Shown here: positions 33,518 through 41,861 of the stretch, piece by piece
Numbering within the stretch: the stretch's first letter is position 1
Layout of the letters: the number at the start of each line of letters is the position of its first letter
Source of the DNA: Mesotoga infera
Lineage (GTDB): Bacteria > Thermotogota > Thermotogae > Petrotogales > Kosmotogaceae
Assembly (NCBI RefSeq): GCF_900157305.1
Contig: NZ_LS974202.1
Span: 2,790,001-2,854,000, forward strand
Reading direction: 5' to 3'
DNA length: 64,000 nt
Position numbers and translations under genes: made by a program
Notes under the pieces: model-generated
The model's input: only the letters and a program-made list of their open reading frames with translations
Database searches by the model: none
Told to the model about the DNA's origin: nothing

Positions 33518-34216
33518 ATGACGATAGTTTATTCGGTACTCTTAATGGCGATTCTAGGAGTAGGCGCCGGCGTCTTCCTCGCTTTCGCCTCCGCAAAATT
33601 CGCCGTCAAAGAGGATCCAAGAGTTAAACTGATTGAGGCAGCACTGCCAGGGGTCAACTGCGGAGCGTGCGGCTTCCCTGGATGTCCGGCCTTCGCGAAA
33701 GCGATTGCCGAAGGCAAGGCGGTTCTTGATGGCTGCTTGCCCGGAAAAAGATCGGGAGTCCCTGAAAAGTTGAAAGTCATAATGGACAGCGAAACGGAAA
33801 AACTCGTTGCACTCTACGAAGAAGCGGGCGAGGATCCACAGAAGGCACTGGCCAAACTTCTGGAGAGCTCCGGCAAAGAAATAAAGCAAGCTTCTCCTAA
33901 ACCGGTGAGGCCCTCACAGGAAGAGATAGATACATACAAAGGGAAACTGAGGGACGATAAAAGGGCGACACTTATATACTCTGTATTGCCCAATATCAAT
34001 TGTGGAATCTGTGGTTCCCCCGGTTGTGCGGCCTTCGCATTGAAAGTAGCGACAAAGGAGGAGCAGGCAGAAAAGTGTGTCCCTGGAAAGAGGCAGAACG
34101 TTCCCGATAGAGTGGCAAAAATCATGTCGCTCAAGGATGAGGAAGTCAGCAAAGTACTCGAAGAGACCTCCGGAGACACTGCCGAGATAAAAAAGAAATT
34201 CGAGGTGCAAAGTTGA
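33518..34216 (+). CDS. rnfB: RnfB with duplicated 4Fe-4S module and no ferredoxin domain
   Basis: A 232-residue RnfB. One N-terminal membrane helix (residues about 3-28) is followed by a four-Cys module C48-x2-C51-x4-C56-x16-C73, then a linker, then a second copy with identical spacing (C162, C165, C170, C187). Both have the LPxxNCGxCGxPGC and GC/CxPGKR signature of the PF04060-type domain. The eight-Cys ferredoxin domain normally found at the RnfB C terminus is absent. Electron entry from ferredoxin must therefore use these two clusters or another protein. It shares its stop with the TTG start of dxr. Confidence 0.93.
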   Translation: MTIVYSVLLMAILGVGAGVFLAFASAKFAVKEDPRVKLIEAALPGVNCGACGFPGCPAFAKAIAEGKAVLDGCLPGKRSGVPEKLKVIMDSETEKLVALYEEAGEDPQKALAKLLESSGKEIKQASPKPVRPSQEEIDTYKGKLRDDKRATLIYSVLPNINCGICGSPGCAAFALKVATKEEQAEKCVPGKRQNVPDRVAKIMSLKDEEVSKVLEETSGDTAEIKKKFEVQS

Positions 34217-35340
34217 GAAGACTTGCCATATTGGGCTCAACCGGTTCAATTGGTATCCAGACTTTGGATGTAATTTCAAAGATTGAAGGAGTGGAAATTG
34301 TGGCCATGAGTTGTGGCCACAATTTCTCTCTCTTCACCAAACAACTGGAAAGGTACAGACCGCCCTTCGCGGCCTCTCTTTCCATAGAAGAAAATTTCTC
34401 CGCTCTCTCTTCAGTTAAGAAATTCTTTCACGGCGAAGAGGGAATCGAAGAGATGCTTGAACGCTCGAGGCCAGACACAGTCGTTATTGGTATCAGCGGC
34501 GCGATCGGGTTACGATTCAGCCTGAAAGCAACCGAAATATGCAGACGCCTCTGTCTGGCAAACAAAGAATCGATAGTTTGTGGGGGAGATCTACTGATCG
34601 AGGCGTGTAAAAAGAAGTCTGTGGAATTGGTACCCGTCGATTCGGAGCACAGCGGTCTCTTTCAGCTTCTCGGTGAAGGACCCCGTCCGGAACGGATATT
34701 CATCACGGCCTCTGGTGGAGCTTTAAGAGACTGGAACGCTGAAAGAATGGCAGACGCCACTCCTGAAGATGTCTTGAAACATCCGGTATGGTCTATGGGG
34801 CGGAGGATCACTATCGATAGTGCTACAATGGTAAATAAGGGGCTGGAAGTGATTGAAGCACATTATCTGTTCGGATACGATGAAAATGATATAGATACCT
34901 ATATATGCAGAAATAGTTATATACATGCCGGTGTAGTGTACCGGGACGGAGTTGTGAAACTGCACAGTGGAACACCAGATATGAGGATTCCGATAGCGTA
35001 TTCTCTCACTTATCCTTTCAGGGAGCGAGTGGTGGATGGAGGTGAGATCACCGGGATTCCACTCCTACTGGAAGAGATCGACGGCGAAAAGTACCCCGCG
35101 CTCGAACTGGCAAGAAGCATCTGCGGAAAGCAGTCGAAACAGATAGCCTACAACGCGGCCGATGAAATAGCCGTCGAAGCTTTTTCAAAAGGTGAAATAA
35201 AGTTCGGAGGAATTTACAATATAATCGAAAGAACGGTCTCCAGAATGGATGATCAAATACGGGCCGACTACCGTCAAACAATGGAGATCGATAAGATTGC
35301 AAGAGCTATTGCGCTGGAAGAGGTGAAGGAATGTTTTTGA
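34213..35340 (+). CDS. dxr: 1-deoxy-D-xylulose 5-phosphate reductoisomerase
   Basis: First committed enzyme of the MEP isoprenoid pathway, NADPH-dependent. 375 residues, with N-terminal GSTGSIGIQTL, PVDSEHSGLFQLL (metal-binding), the GGALRDW loop, and NKGLEVIEAHYLF. Start is TTG 34213, inside the rnfB stop region (overlap of four bases). It is followed by an overlapping rseP gene. A MEP enzyme directly behind rnf is noteworthy. Confidence 0.97.
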   Translation: MRRLAILGSTGSIGIQTLDVISKIEGVEIVAMSCGHNFSLFTKQLERYRPPFAASLSIEENFSALSSVKKFFHGEEGIEEMLERSRPDTVVIGISGAIGLRFSLKATEICRRLCLANKESIVCGGDLLIEACKKKSVELVPVDSEHSGLFQLLGEGPRPERIFITASGGALRDWNAERMADATPEDVLKHPVWSMGRRITIDSATMVNKGLEVIEAHYLFGYDENDIDTYICRNSYIHAGVVYRDGVVKLHSGTPDMRIPIAYSLTYPFRERVVDGGEITGIPLLLEEIDGEKYPALELARSICGKQSKQIAYNAADEIAVEAFSKGEIKFGGIYNIIERTVSRMDDQIRADYRQTMEIDKIARAIALEEVKECF

Positions 35341-36842
35341 CGATAATCTACTTTCTTTTGATCCTCACAGGGGTCGTCGTAGTCCATGAACTGGGCCACT
35401 ATCTCTTTTCGAGGCTTTTCGGTGTGAGGGTAATCGAGTTTGCAATAGGTATGGGACCGAAGATCTGGTCCAGGAAGGGCAAGAAAACCACTTTCAGGAT
35501 AAACGCCTTCCCCATCGGCGGCTATGTCAGACCGGCCGGAGAGGATCTCGATACCGTAGATTCATCGGTGCCCGAGAATGAACAGATACAGAATAAACCC
35601 GCCTGGCAGCGTTTCATAATATATCTGGCCGGACCTGCTTTCTCGTTGATACTTGGTTTCGTCATTCTATCTCTCGTCGCCGTCGTGTGGGGTTTTCAGG
35701 AGATAAAAATCGATAAAATAGAACCGGGATCACCTGCCGAGATCTCGGGCATAGCGCCCGGGGACAGAATAGTCTCGGTGAACGGGAAGATATTGATAGA
35801 CAACACGCGCCTTGGAGAGGCAATCGCGAAAGGCGATCCGATAGATCTGGTAATAATGAGAGATAGCGGAGAGGTTAATATCACTCTCGTGCCTGAAATG
35901 CTCCCACAGGAGGCCGTGATGATAATCTCCCGTGCCCAGGGGGACGCAGGCGGAGAAATCACCTCGATTAACGGAGCCACGTTCAGCGGTGACTATGTGG
36001 GCTACGGGAAAGTGCTCCAGCCGGAAAGTTTCATTAAAATAGGTTTTTCCGACGGACAGATCCTGTCCGGTACCCTGCTCAATTATTCGCCGGCCGAGGA
36101 AAGGTATGCCATGGGGATTTATTACGCCAACTTCCAGCCGAAAATCGCCAAAGACTACGGACCCTTCAAAAAGGGAGATATTATAATTTCTGTGGGTTCT
36201 TTGAAAACGAGTACCAGCTACGATCTGACCATGATGAGTCAACTGCTCACCATAGGCCCTTCCGATCTTTTGATCCAGTTCACCGGAAGGGAGGTAGCCT
36301 ACCAGAACCACGGTTTCGCCGAAGAGATTCTCGTGAAACTTGAAAGGGATGGGAAGTCATTTGAAATCACTGTGAGTAAGCAAGAGATGATTTCGCTTGT
36401 GAGTGAGGCCGGAGTCTTTTCTCAGGGGAGCGATTACTGGTATCCCGACAATGTCTTACAGGCTGCCGGTCTGGGTTTGCAGTGGGCCAACAGTATTCTG
36501 GTAACCATGGTCAGAGTCGTGGGAAGCCTCTTCACAGGCGGTGCCAATATAAATGAGTTCACCGGGCCGATAGGCCTTGTGACAATCGTGGATCAGGCTA
36601 TAAGTCTAGGTTTGAGGATAGTTATCTTTATCACGGGTTTCATATCTTTGAACCTGGGCGTGGTCAACATGATTCCCTTTCCGGCTCTCGACGGCGGAAG
36701 GATGCTGCTGGCTGTTCTTGAGATGGTAACCAGAAGGAGGCTCGATCCCAAAATCGAAGGGTTGATAAATGTTATCGGGTTCATGGTTCTTATGGGCCTG
36801 ATGATCTACATAACTTTCGTGGATATAGGTCGCTGGTTCTGA
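35331..36842 (+). CDS. rseP: RseP-type intramembrane site-2 metalloprotease
   Basis: A 503-residue membrane zinc protease. HELGH in VVHELGHYLFS lies near residue 20, the second metal ligand in FPALDGGRM near the C terminus, and a PDZ domain about residues 115-185 (PGSPAEISGIAPGDRIVSVNGK). The middle region between PDZ and the last helices is longer than in E. coli and carries a second PDZ-like stretch. It cuts membrane-bound anti-sigma factors or signal-peptide remnants in relatives. It sits between dxr and ispG as in several Thermotogota. Confidence 0.94.
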   Translation: MFLTIIYFLLILTGVVVVHELGHYLFSRLFGVRVIEFAIGMGPKIWSRKGKKTTFRINAFPIGGYVRPAGEDLDTVDSSVPENEQIQNKPAWQRFIIYLAGPAFSLILGFVILSLVAVVWGFQEIKIDKIEPGSPAEISGIAPGDRIVSVNGKILIDNTRLGEAIAKGDPIDLVIMRDSGEVNITLVPEMLPQEAVMIISRAQGDAGGEITSINGATFSGDYVGYGKVLQPESFIKIGFSDGQILSGTLLNYSPAEERYAMGIYYANFQPKIAKDYGPFKKGDIIISVGSLKTSTSYDLTMMSQLLTIGPSDLLIQFTGREVAYQNHGFAEEILVKLERDGKSFEITVSKQEMISLVSEAGVFSQGSDYWYPDNVLQAAGLGLQWANSILVTMVRVVGSLFTGGANINEFTGPIGLVTIVDQAISLGLRIVIFITGFISLNLGVVNMIPFPALDGGRMLLAVLEMVTRRRLDPKIEGLINVIGFMVLMGLMIYITFVDIGRWF

Positions 36843-37900
36843 TGAGTAAGACCGTTAAAGTTGGCACGGTAACTATAGGTGGCGGAAACCCCGTTTCTGT
36901 GCAGTCGATGACAAACACGAAGACAGTGGATACGCAATCCACCCTTGAACAGATCGAAAGGCTGACCGGTGCGGGCTGCGAGATAGTGAGAGTATCTGTT
37001 CCAGACAACGAAAGCGCCGTCGCCCTGAAAAGTATCACCCTGGAATCGCCCCTTCCGGTCGTGGCCGACATACATTTCGATTACCGTCTGGCCATCGAAT
37101 CCATAAGGAATGGAGCGGCAAAAGTTAGGATCAACCCTGGGAATTTCGGACAGGAATGGAAGATAGTTGAGACGGTAAAGGTCGCCAAAGAGTACAACGT
37201 TCCAATAAGAGTGGGAGCCAATTCCGGTTCAATCGATCAAAACTTCTCGCATCTCTGTCGGGTCACCGCTTTGGCCGAGAGCGCTCTGGCGCAGGTGAGG
37301 TTGCTCGAAAAAGCTGGATTTGAAGATATCATAATCTCCGTGAAGGCTTCCAGCGTTAGTGAGACAGTTGAAGCCACCAGATATGTGAGTGAAAAGGTAG
37401 ATTATCCGCTTCACCTGGGGGTTACGGAAGCTGGATTCGGCCTGGACTCGATAGTGAAATCTTCGATCGGTATAGGTGCACTCCTGCTGAGCGGGATAGG
37501 TGACACAATAAGAGTGTCCATATCGGGTGACCCGATACAGGAGGTAGAAGTCGCCTTCTCGATTCTCAAAGCGCTCAACCTCAGACCGGGACCGGATATA
37601 ATCTCCTGTCCAACCTGTGCCAGAACGGAAATAAACGTCGAAAAGCTGGCAAGAGAAGTCAAGCAATGGCTAAAAGGCATCGACGATGATATTACCGTTG
37701 CCATTATGGGTTGCGTAGTCAACGGCTTAGGAGAAGGAAAGGAAGCCGATATAGGGATCGCCGGAACCCGTACAGGTGGAGTGATCTTCATGAAGGGTCG
37801 AATTGTCGAACAGACCGCTAGAGGGGAACTTGAAGAGAGGTTCAAATACTGGCTCGATAAAGCTCTGTGTAAGGGCGAAGATCGATTGCAGAAAAACTGA
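36842..37900 (+). CDS. ispG: 4-hydroxy-3-methylbut-2-enyl diphosphate synthase (flavodoxin/ferredoxin type)
   Basis: IspG (GcpE) reductively opens the cyclic MEP intermediate with electrons from ferredoxin or flavodoxin and a 4Fe-4S cluster. 352 residues. The N-terminal TIM barrel shows GGGNPVSVQSMTNT and ADIHFDYRLA, and the C-terminal cluster ligands are in SCPTCART plus GCVVNGLGE. It begins at ATG 36842, one base from the rseP end. Its low-potential electrons could come from the Rnf/ferredoxin pool encoded just upstream. Confidence 0.96.
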   Translation: MSKTVKVGTVTIGGGNPVSVQSMTNTKTVDTQSTLEQIERLTGAGCEIVRVSVPDNESAVALKSITLESPLPVVADIHFDYRLAIESIRNGAAKVRINPGNFGQEWKIVETVKVAKEYNVPIRVGANSGSIDQNFSHLCRVTALAESALAQVRLLEKAGFEDIIISVKASSVSETVEATRYVSEKVDYPLHLGVTEAGFGLDSIVKSSIGIGALLLSGIGDTIRVSISGDPIQEVEVAFSILKALNLRPGPDIISCPTCARTEINVEKLAREVKQWLKGIDDDITVAIMGCVVNGLGEGKEADIGIAGTRTGGVIFMKGRIVEQTARGELEERFKYWLDKALCKGEDRLQKN

Positions 37901-37969
37901 CGTTGCCGATTAGCGCGTAAAACAAGTCTGCAGGCGAATAGCCGCAGCGATAGAGGAGGAGGGAAGAGA

Positions 37970-39037
37970 ATGAAAAGGCTTATGCTCGTTGTGATCGTTA
38001 TTCTCGGTATAACAGCCTTCGCAACTTCGATCAGTTATGATCCACAAGGTCTCATGTTCCTGAGCAGGCCGGGTGCGGGTATCAACGTTACTGTCAATCT
38101 AAACAAGGGGACCGGAGCAACCTATTACGGTGGCGAAACCCTGGGAGTTTCCTTTTCCGTGGATAGAAGCGCGTACGTGGCCGTTCTGGACATCGATCCT
38201 TCCGGTCAGGTGCAGGTTCTGTTTCCAAACGTCTATGATCAGGACAACTACATGATAGGTGGTAGAACCTATACCTTACCAACGGAGAAGGCTACGACAA
38301 AGTATAACCTGCAGATTCAATCTCAAAGGGGTAGAGAAACTATCTTGGTAGTGGCTTCATCCTCGCCGCTGAGCTTTCTTGGAAATGTCTTTTCACTTTT
38401 CGACAGATACCCATTCCCGTATCTCAGCCAAACCGTAAATAACCTTTCCATAGCTATAAATCCCGTCTTCAGCACTAACTGGGGTATGGGATACACCTAC
38501 TTCTACAACAGCTATGTTCCATTCACCGTGAGAACCACGATCAACGCAGACAAGAGAGATGCCAGTGTCTATGTGGACGGAATACACATGGGCAACGCGC
38601 CGGTGACGACCACTCTGGAAGTTGGAACGCACACTATCTATATTTACACCAAGAGGAACCTCGTTTACGGGCCATCGGTGGTCAACGTTCAGCCCGGCTC
38701 CAGCGATTTCCATTTCTCCTTGCTGCCCAATTATATATACGGTTATCTCGAAGTCACGTCGATCCCCGACGCACAGGTTTACGTAGATGGCGAATATGTA
38801 GGCGATACTCCCTACAGGGACTTTGAAAAAGTCGGAAGCCACACCGTAACTGTTTCAAAATGGGGGTACAGGGATTCCAAGCAGAACGTCTATATAAATC
38901 GCGACATGACCACATCGGTCGATTTCAGGCTTCAGGAGAAGACCGAAGAGGAGAAGAGAGCTGACAACATAATCCTCTTCTCGGTCATCGGTATACTGGT
39001 GGTGGGCATTGTACTAGCCATAGTTCTCATGAACTGA
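37970..39037 (+). CDS. Membrane-anchored DUF4384/PEGA-domain protein
   Basis: A 355-residue surface protein. Signal peptide (about 1-20), a DUF4384-like beta domain (about 30-140, with FSVDRSAYVAVLDIDPSGQ), two PEGA repeats (about 180-250 and 255-325, each with DAxVYVDGxxxGxxP), and a C-terminal membrane helix (about 334-353). Such proteins sit at the envelope, and their function is unknown. GGAGGAGGG precedes ATG 37970. Separated from ispG by 69 bp, so probably a new transcript, although no promoter was found. Confidence 0.82.
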   Translation: MKRLMLVVIVILGITAFATSISYDPQGLMFLSRPGAGINVTVNLNKGTGATYYGGETLGVSFSVDRSAYVAVLDIDPSGQVQVLFPNVYDQDNYMIGGRTYTLPTEKATTKYNLQIQSQRGRETILVVASSSPLSFLGNVFSLFDRYPFPYLSQTVNNLSIAINPVFSTNWGMGYTYFYNSYVPFTVRTTINADKRDASVYVDGIHMGNAPVTTTLEVGTHTIYIYTKRNLVYGPSVVNVQPGSSDFHFSLLPNYIYGYLEVTSIPDAQVYVDGEYVGDTPYRDFEKVGSHTVTVSKWGYRDSKQNVYINRDMTTSVDFRLQEKTEEEKRADNIILFSVIGILVVGIVLAIVLMN

Positions 39038-39056
39038 TGACGAAAAGCTCGCTTTC

Positions 39057-39938
39057 ATGTCGAAGATCGAGTCTAAAGCCTACGTCAATCTCTTACTGGT
39101 AGTTGTTTTCTGGGGACTGACCTTTCCCATGCAGAAGGATATTCTGCATGGGCTTTCCCCGGTTTTCTATAATGTTGTACGGTTTTCTTTCGCCATACTT
39201 TTGCTGATACCTCTGAAAAAAAGGCTGGGACTTTCTTTCTTCGGTAGCGGCTTCAAGAAGGGCGTGGTTCTAGGCCTTTTTCTTTCGGGCGGCTACGTTT
39301 TCCAGACCTGGGGACTCGTCTTCACCAGCGCTTCTAAAAGCGCTTTTATTACGGCTCTCTACGTAGCGATCGTCGCAATACTCTCTCCATTGATCGAGAG
39401 GAAGATTCCAACAGCCGTACAGATCTCATCTCTGGCTATTTCTCTAATCGGACTCTACTTTCTCACTTCTCCGGATGGTGGTTTCAACTTTGGTGACTTT
39501 CTCACGACTATATGCGCTCTGTCCTTCGCGCTACACGTAGTTCTGATATCCCATTTCACCAAATCATCCGGCGATAAGGAGATGGATCTGCTCCTCCCGC
39601 AGTTTATGGTGGTTGTTTTGGTGAACCTTCTGCTGACTCCTTTCGTCGAAGGCTCTATATTCATCGATTACAGAATCCTATTGGTTGCACTCTTCACAGC
39701 TGTGTTTGCCACTATATTCGCGGTAGTTGTTCAACTCAAGTACCAGAGATACCTTGGATCTGTGGGTGCTTCTCTCATCTACGTTGGAGAACCGGCCTTT
39801 GCACTTCTCTTCGCTATGATAATTCTCGGTGAGTCACCTAGTAGAATGGAGATAGTGGGACTATCGCTGATGACTCTGGGAATGGTTGCCGGTGGAACTG
39901 TATCTTTGATCCGAAAAGAAAGGGAGGCTAGAGAGTGA
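39057..39938 (+). CDS. EamA-family (DMT) transporter
   Basis: A 293-residue protein with ten predicted membrane helices in two five-helix halves, typical of the drug/metabolite transporter superfamily (EamA). The conserved start NLLLVVVFWGLTFPMQKD and the second-half YVGEPAFALLFAMIILGE are visible. The substrate is not predictable (amino-acid or metabolite export in relatives). It overlaps the response-regulator gene by four bases, so it belongs to the two-component operon. Confidence 0.88.
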   Translation: MSKIESKAYVNLLLVVVFWGLTFPMQKDILHGLSPVFYNVVRFSFAILLLIPLKKRLGLSFFGSGFKKGVVLGLFLSGGYVFQTWGLVFTSASKSAFITALYVAIVAILSPLIERKIPTAVQISSLAISLIGLYFLTSPDGGFNFGDFLTTICALSFALHVVLISHFTKSSGDKEMDLLLPQFMVVVLVNLLLTPFVEGSIFIDYRILLVALFTAVFATIFAVVVQLKYQRYLGSVGASLIYVGEPAFALLFAMIILGESPSRMEIVGLSLMTLGMVAGGTVSLIRKEREARE

Positions 39939-40597
39939 AAGGGAACGTGATCGTAGTGGAGGACGACGTCCATATCGGTAAGCTTCTTCAGATGGAACTA
40001 ACACACGAAGGTTACTCAGTCGAAGTTATAACCGACGGGGTAACTGCCTTGAAAAGGCTGGAAAAGGAGTTACCCGATCTTCTAATACTGGACGTGATGC
40101 TTCCCGGAGCGAACGGTTTCAGAGTTTTGAACGAAGTGAGGGAGTACATCTCTACAGATCTTCCGATAATCATGCTTACGGCCCGGGGAGAAGTTGAAGA
40201 CCGTGTGCGCGGCCTTAAAGGTGGAGCCGACGATTATATTCCAAAGCCCTTCGTAATAGAAGAACTACTTGCCAGAATGGAAGCGATATTCAGACGGAGG
40301 GGAATTCTTGACAGGGTGAGTTTCCATGAAATAACGATGGATAATAACACCAGGGAGGTAACTGTTGGTGGCAAACCCGTTCAGTTGAGCAAGACAGAAT
40401 TCGAACTCCTTTTCGCTCTTTTAACGAATGCCGGAATTGTGATGTCGAAGGAGAGACTCCTTGAGAAAGTCTGGGGCAACGAAGAATGGGGAAACCCCAA
40501 CGTTGTGGAGGTGTATATCAATTACCTGCGCAAAAAGCTCGGACAATCGGGCGAGAGAATCAAGACAGTGAGAGGTTCTGGTTACGTTGTCAGATAA
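39935..40597 (+). CDS. OmpR/PhoB-family response regulator
   Basis: A 220-residue regulator. Receiver domain residues 1-120 with acid pocket D10/D11, phosphoacceptor D53 in LLILDVMLPG, and the Lys in PKPF near residue 102. The C-terminal winged helix (about 130-220) ends KTVRGSGYVV. Start is GTG 39935. Overlaps the kinase gene by 11 bases. Signal and targets are unknown, and neighbours point to envelope or transport functions. Confidence 0.95.
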   Translation: MKGNVIVVEDDVHIGKLLQMELTHEGYSVEVITDGVTALKRLEKELPDLLILDVMLPGANGFRVLNEVREYISTDLPIIMLTARGEVEDRVRGLKGGADDYIPKPFVIEELLARMEAIFRRRGILDRVSFHEITMDNNTREVTVGGKPVQLSKTEFELLFALLTNAGIVMSKERLLEKVWGNEEWGNPNVVEVYINYLRKKLGQSGERIKTVRGSGYVVR

Positions 40598-41861
40598 GAG
40601 GGTCTTTTCAACTTCAACACAGGTGGCCTTCAACTCCATGGTTTTACTTGTGTTGATTCTATCTGTTTCAGCGCTCTTTATATACAGGGTGTCGGAGAGC
40701 ATCTTCATTCGCAATTACTCGGAAGAGATGAGAAAGATCTTCATGGACTCTCCCATGGGGAGGGGCATGAGGATGGGAATAGGCCGCATTATCGGTCGTG
40801 GTGGAAATGAGTTCTATGTGAGGATAGAAGGAATAGTGGTGCAAAACCCGACAGGTCTGTCGAACGTACCCGATGTGGAAGGTTACGTGAGGACAAAAAT
40901 TAACGGGAGTTCTTACCTTTTCTACGGCTTCACCAACGGAAACGAAAAGATCCTGCTTGGCGCGCAGATGGACGATCTGGACTTCTTCCTGCAGAGTCTT
41001 TCCACCACACTTGTGCTCTCGATGGTCATCGGAGTAGCGCTGTCCATATTGAGTGGCTATCTCCTCGGGAAGAGGGTTTCAAAGCCGCTGAAAGAGGCAA
41101 CGTCTCTACTGAAGGAAATAACGCTGGAAGATTTATCCAAAAGGGTTGAGATAGACCCCAGGACTTCAGAGCTTGCAGAGCTTAAAAAAGCCCTAAATAC
41201 AGCGCTAGATAGGATTGAAGACGGCTATAAAAGGCAGGAACAGTTCTCTTCAGATATCGCCCACGAGATACGCTCGCCTTTGACGTCGATACTCGGCTTT
41301 TCCAGAATGATACAGAGATGGGGATCTAAAGATCCGGAGGCTCTTAAAGAAGCCGCTGAAAGGATAACGGCGACCGCAGGCAAGATGCTTACAATAACCG
41401 AAGGGCTGCTCTTTCTGGCGCGTCCGGTAATTGAAACGAACAGGGAGAGTTTCGACCTCGGAGAGCTCGTTAATGAACTGGTGAAATCCACACCCATACC
41501 TGAAAACATAACTGTCGAAATCGATGTTGGGAATGTGAATGTCACGACCGACAGGGCCTTGCTAAAAATAGCGTTGAAGGTGTTGCTCGAGAATGCGATG
41601 AAATATGGGAAAGGAAAACCCATAGGCTTTTATTGGACGAAAGGCTTGCTTCAAGTTAGGGATCACGGAGATGGAATCGATGCAGAGAAGATAGATAGAA
41701 TTTTCGACAGGTTCTACAGGGGCGATTCCTCAAGAAGCGGAGAAGGTCACGGTCTGGGCCTGTCGATCGTCAGAAAGATCTGTGACGCCCTTGACTTGAC
41801 AATTACTGCGGAAAACAACGAAGATGGCGGGGCCGTCTTTTCTATCGGGAGGTTATTATGA
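40587..41861 (+). CDS. Sensor histidine kinase
   Basis: A 424-residue membrane kinase partner of the preceding regulator. Two transmembrane helices (about 10-30 and 130-155) flank a short sensor domain of about 100 residues. This is followed by a HAMP domain (about 155-210), the H-box FSSDIAHEIRSPLTSI, and the ATPase N, G1 and G2 boxes (NAMKYG, VRDHGDGI, GHGLGLSIV). The start is TTG 40587, overlapping the regulator. No known sensor domain is recognised. Confidence 0.94.
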   Translation: MSDKRVFSTSTQVAFNSMVLLVLILSVSALFIYRVSESIFIRNYSEEMRKIFMDSPMGRGMRMGIGRIIGRGGNEFYVRIEGIVVQNPTGLSNVPDVEGYVRTKINGSSYLFYGFTNGNEKILLGAQMDDLDFFLQSLSTTLVLSMVIGVALSILSGYLLGKRVSKPLKEATSLLKEITLEDLSKRVEIDPRTSELAELKKALNTALDRIEDGYKRQEQFSSDIAHEIRSPLTSILGFSRMIQRWGSKDPEALKEAAERITATAGKMLTITEGLLFLARPVIETNRESFDLGELVNELVKSTPIPENITVEIDVGNVNVTTDRALLKIALKVLLENAMKYGKGKPIGFYWTKGLLQVRDHGDGIDAEKIDRIFDRFYRGDSSRSGEGHGLGLSIVRKICDALDLTITAENNEDGGAVFSIGRLL

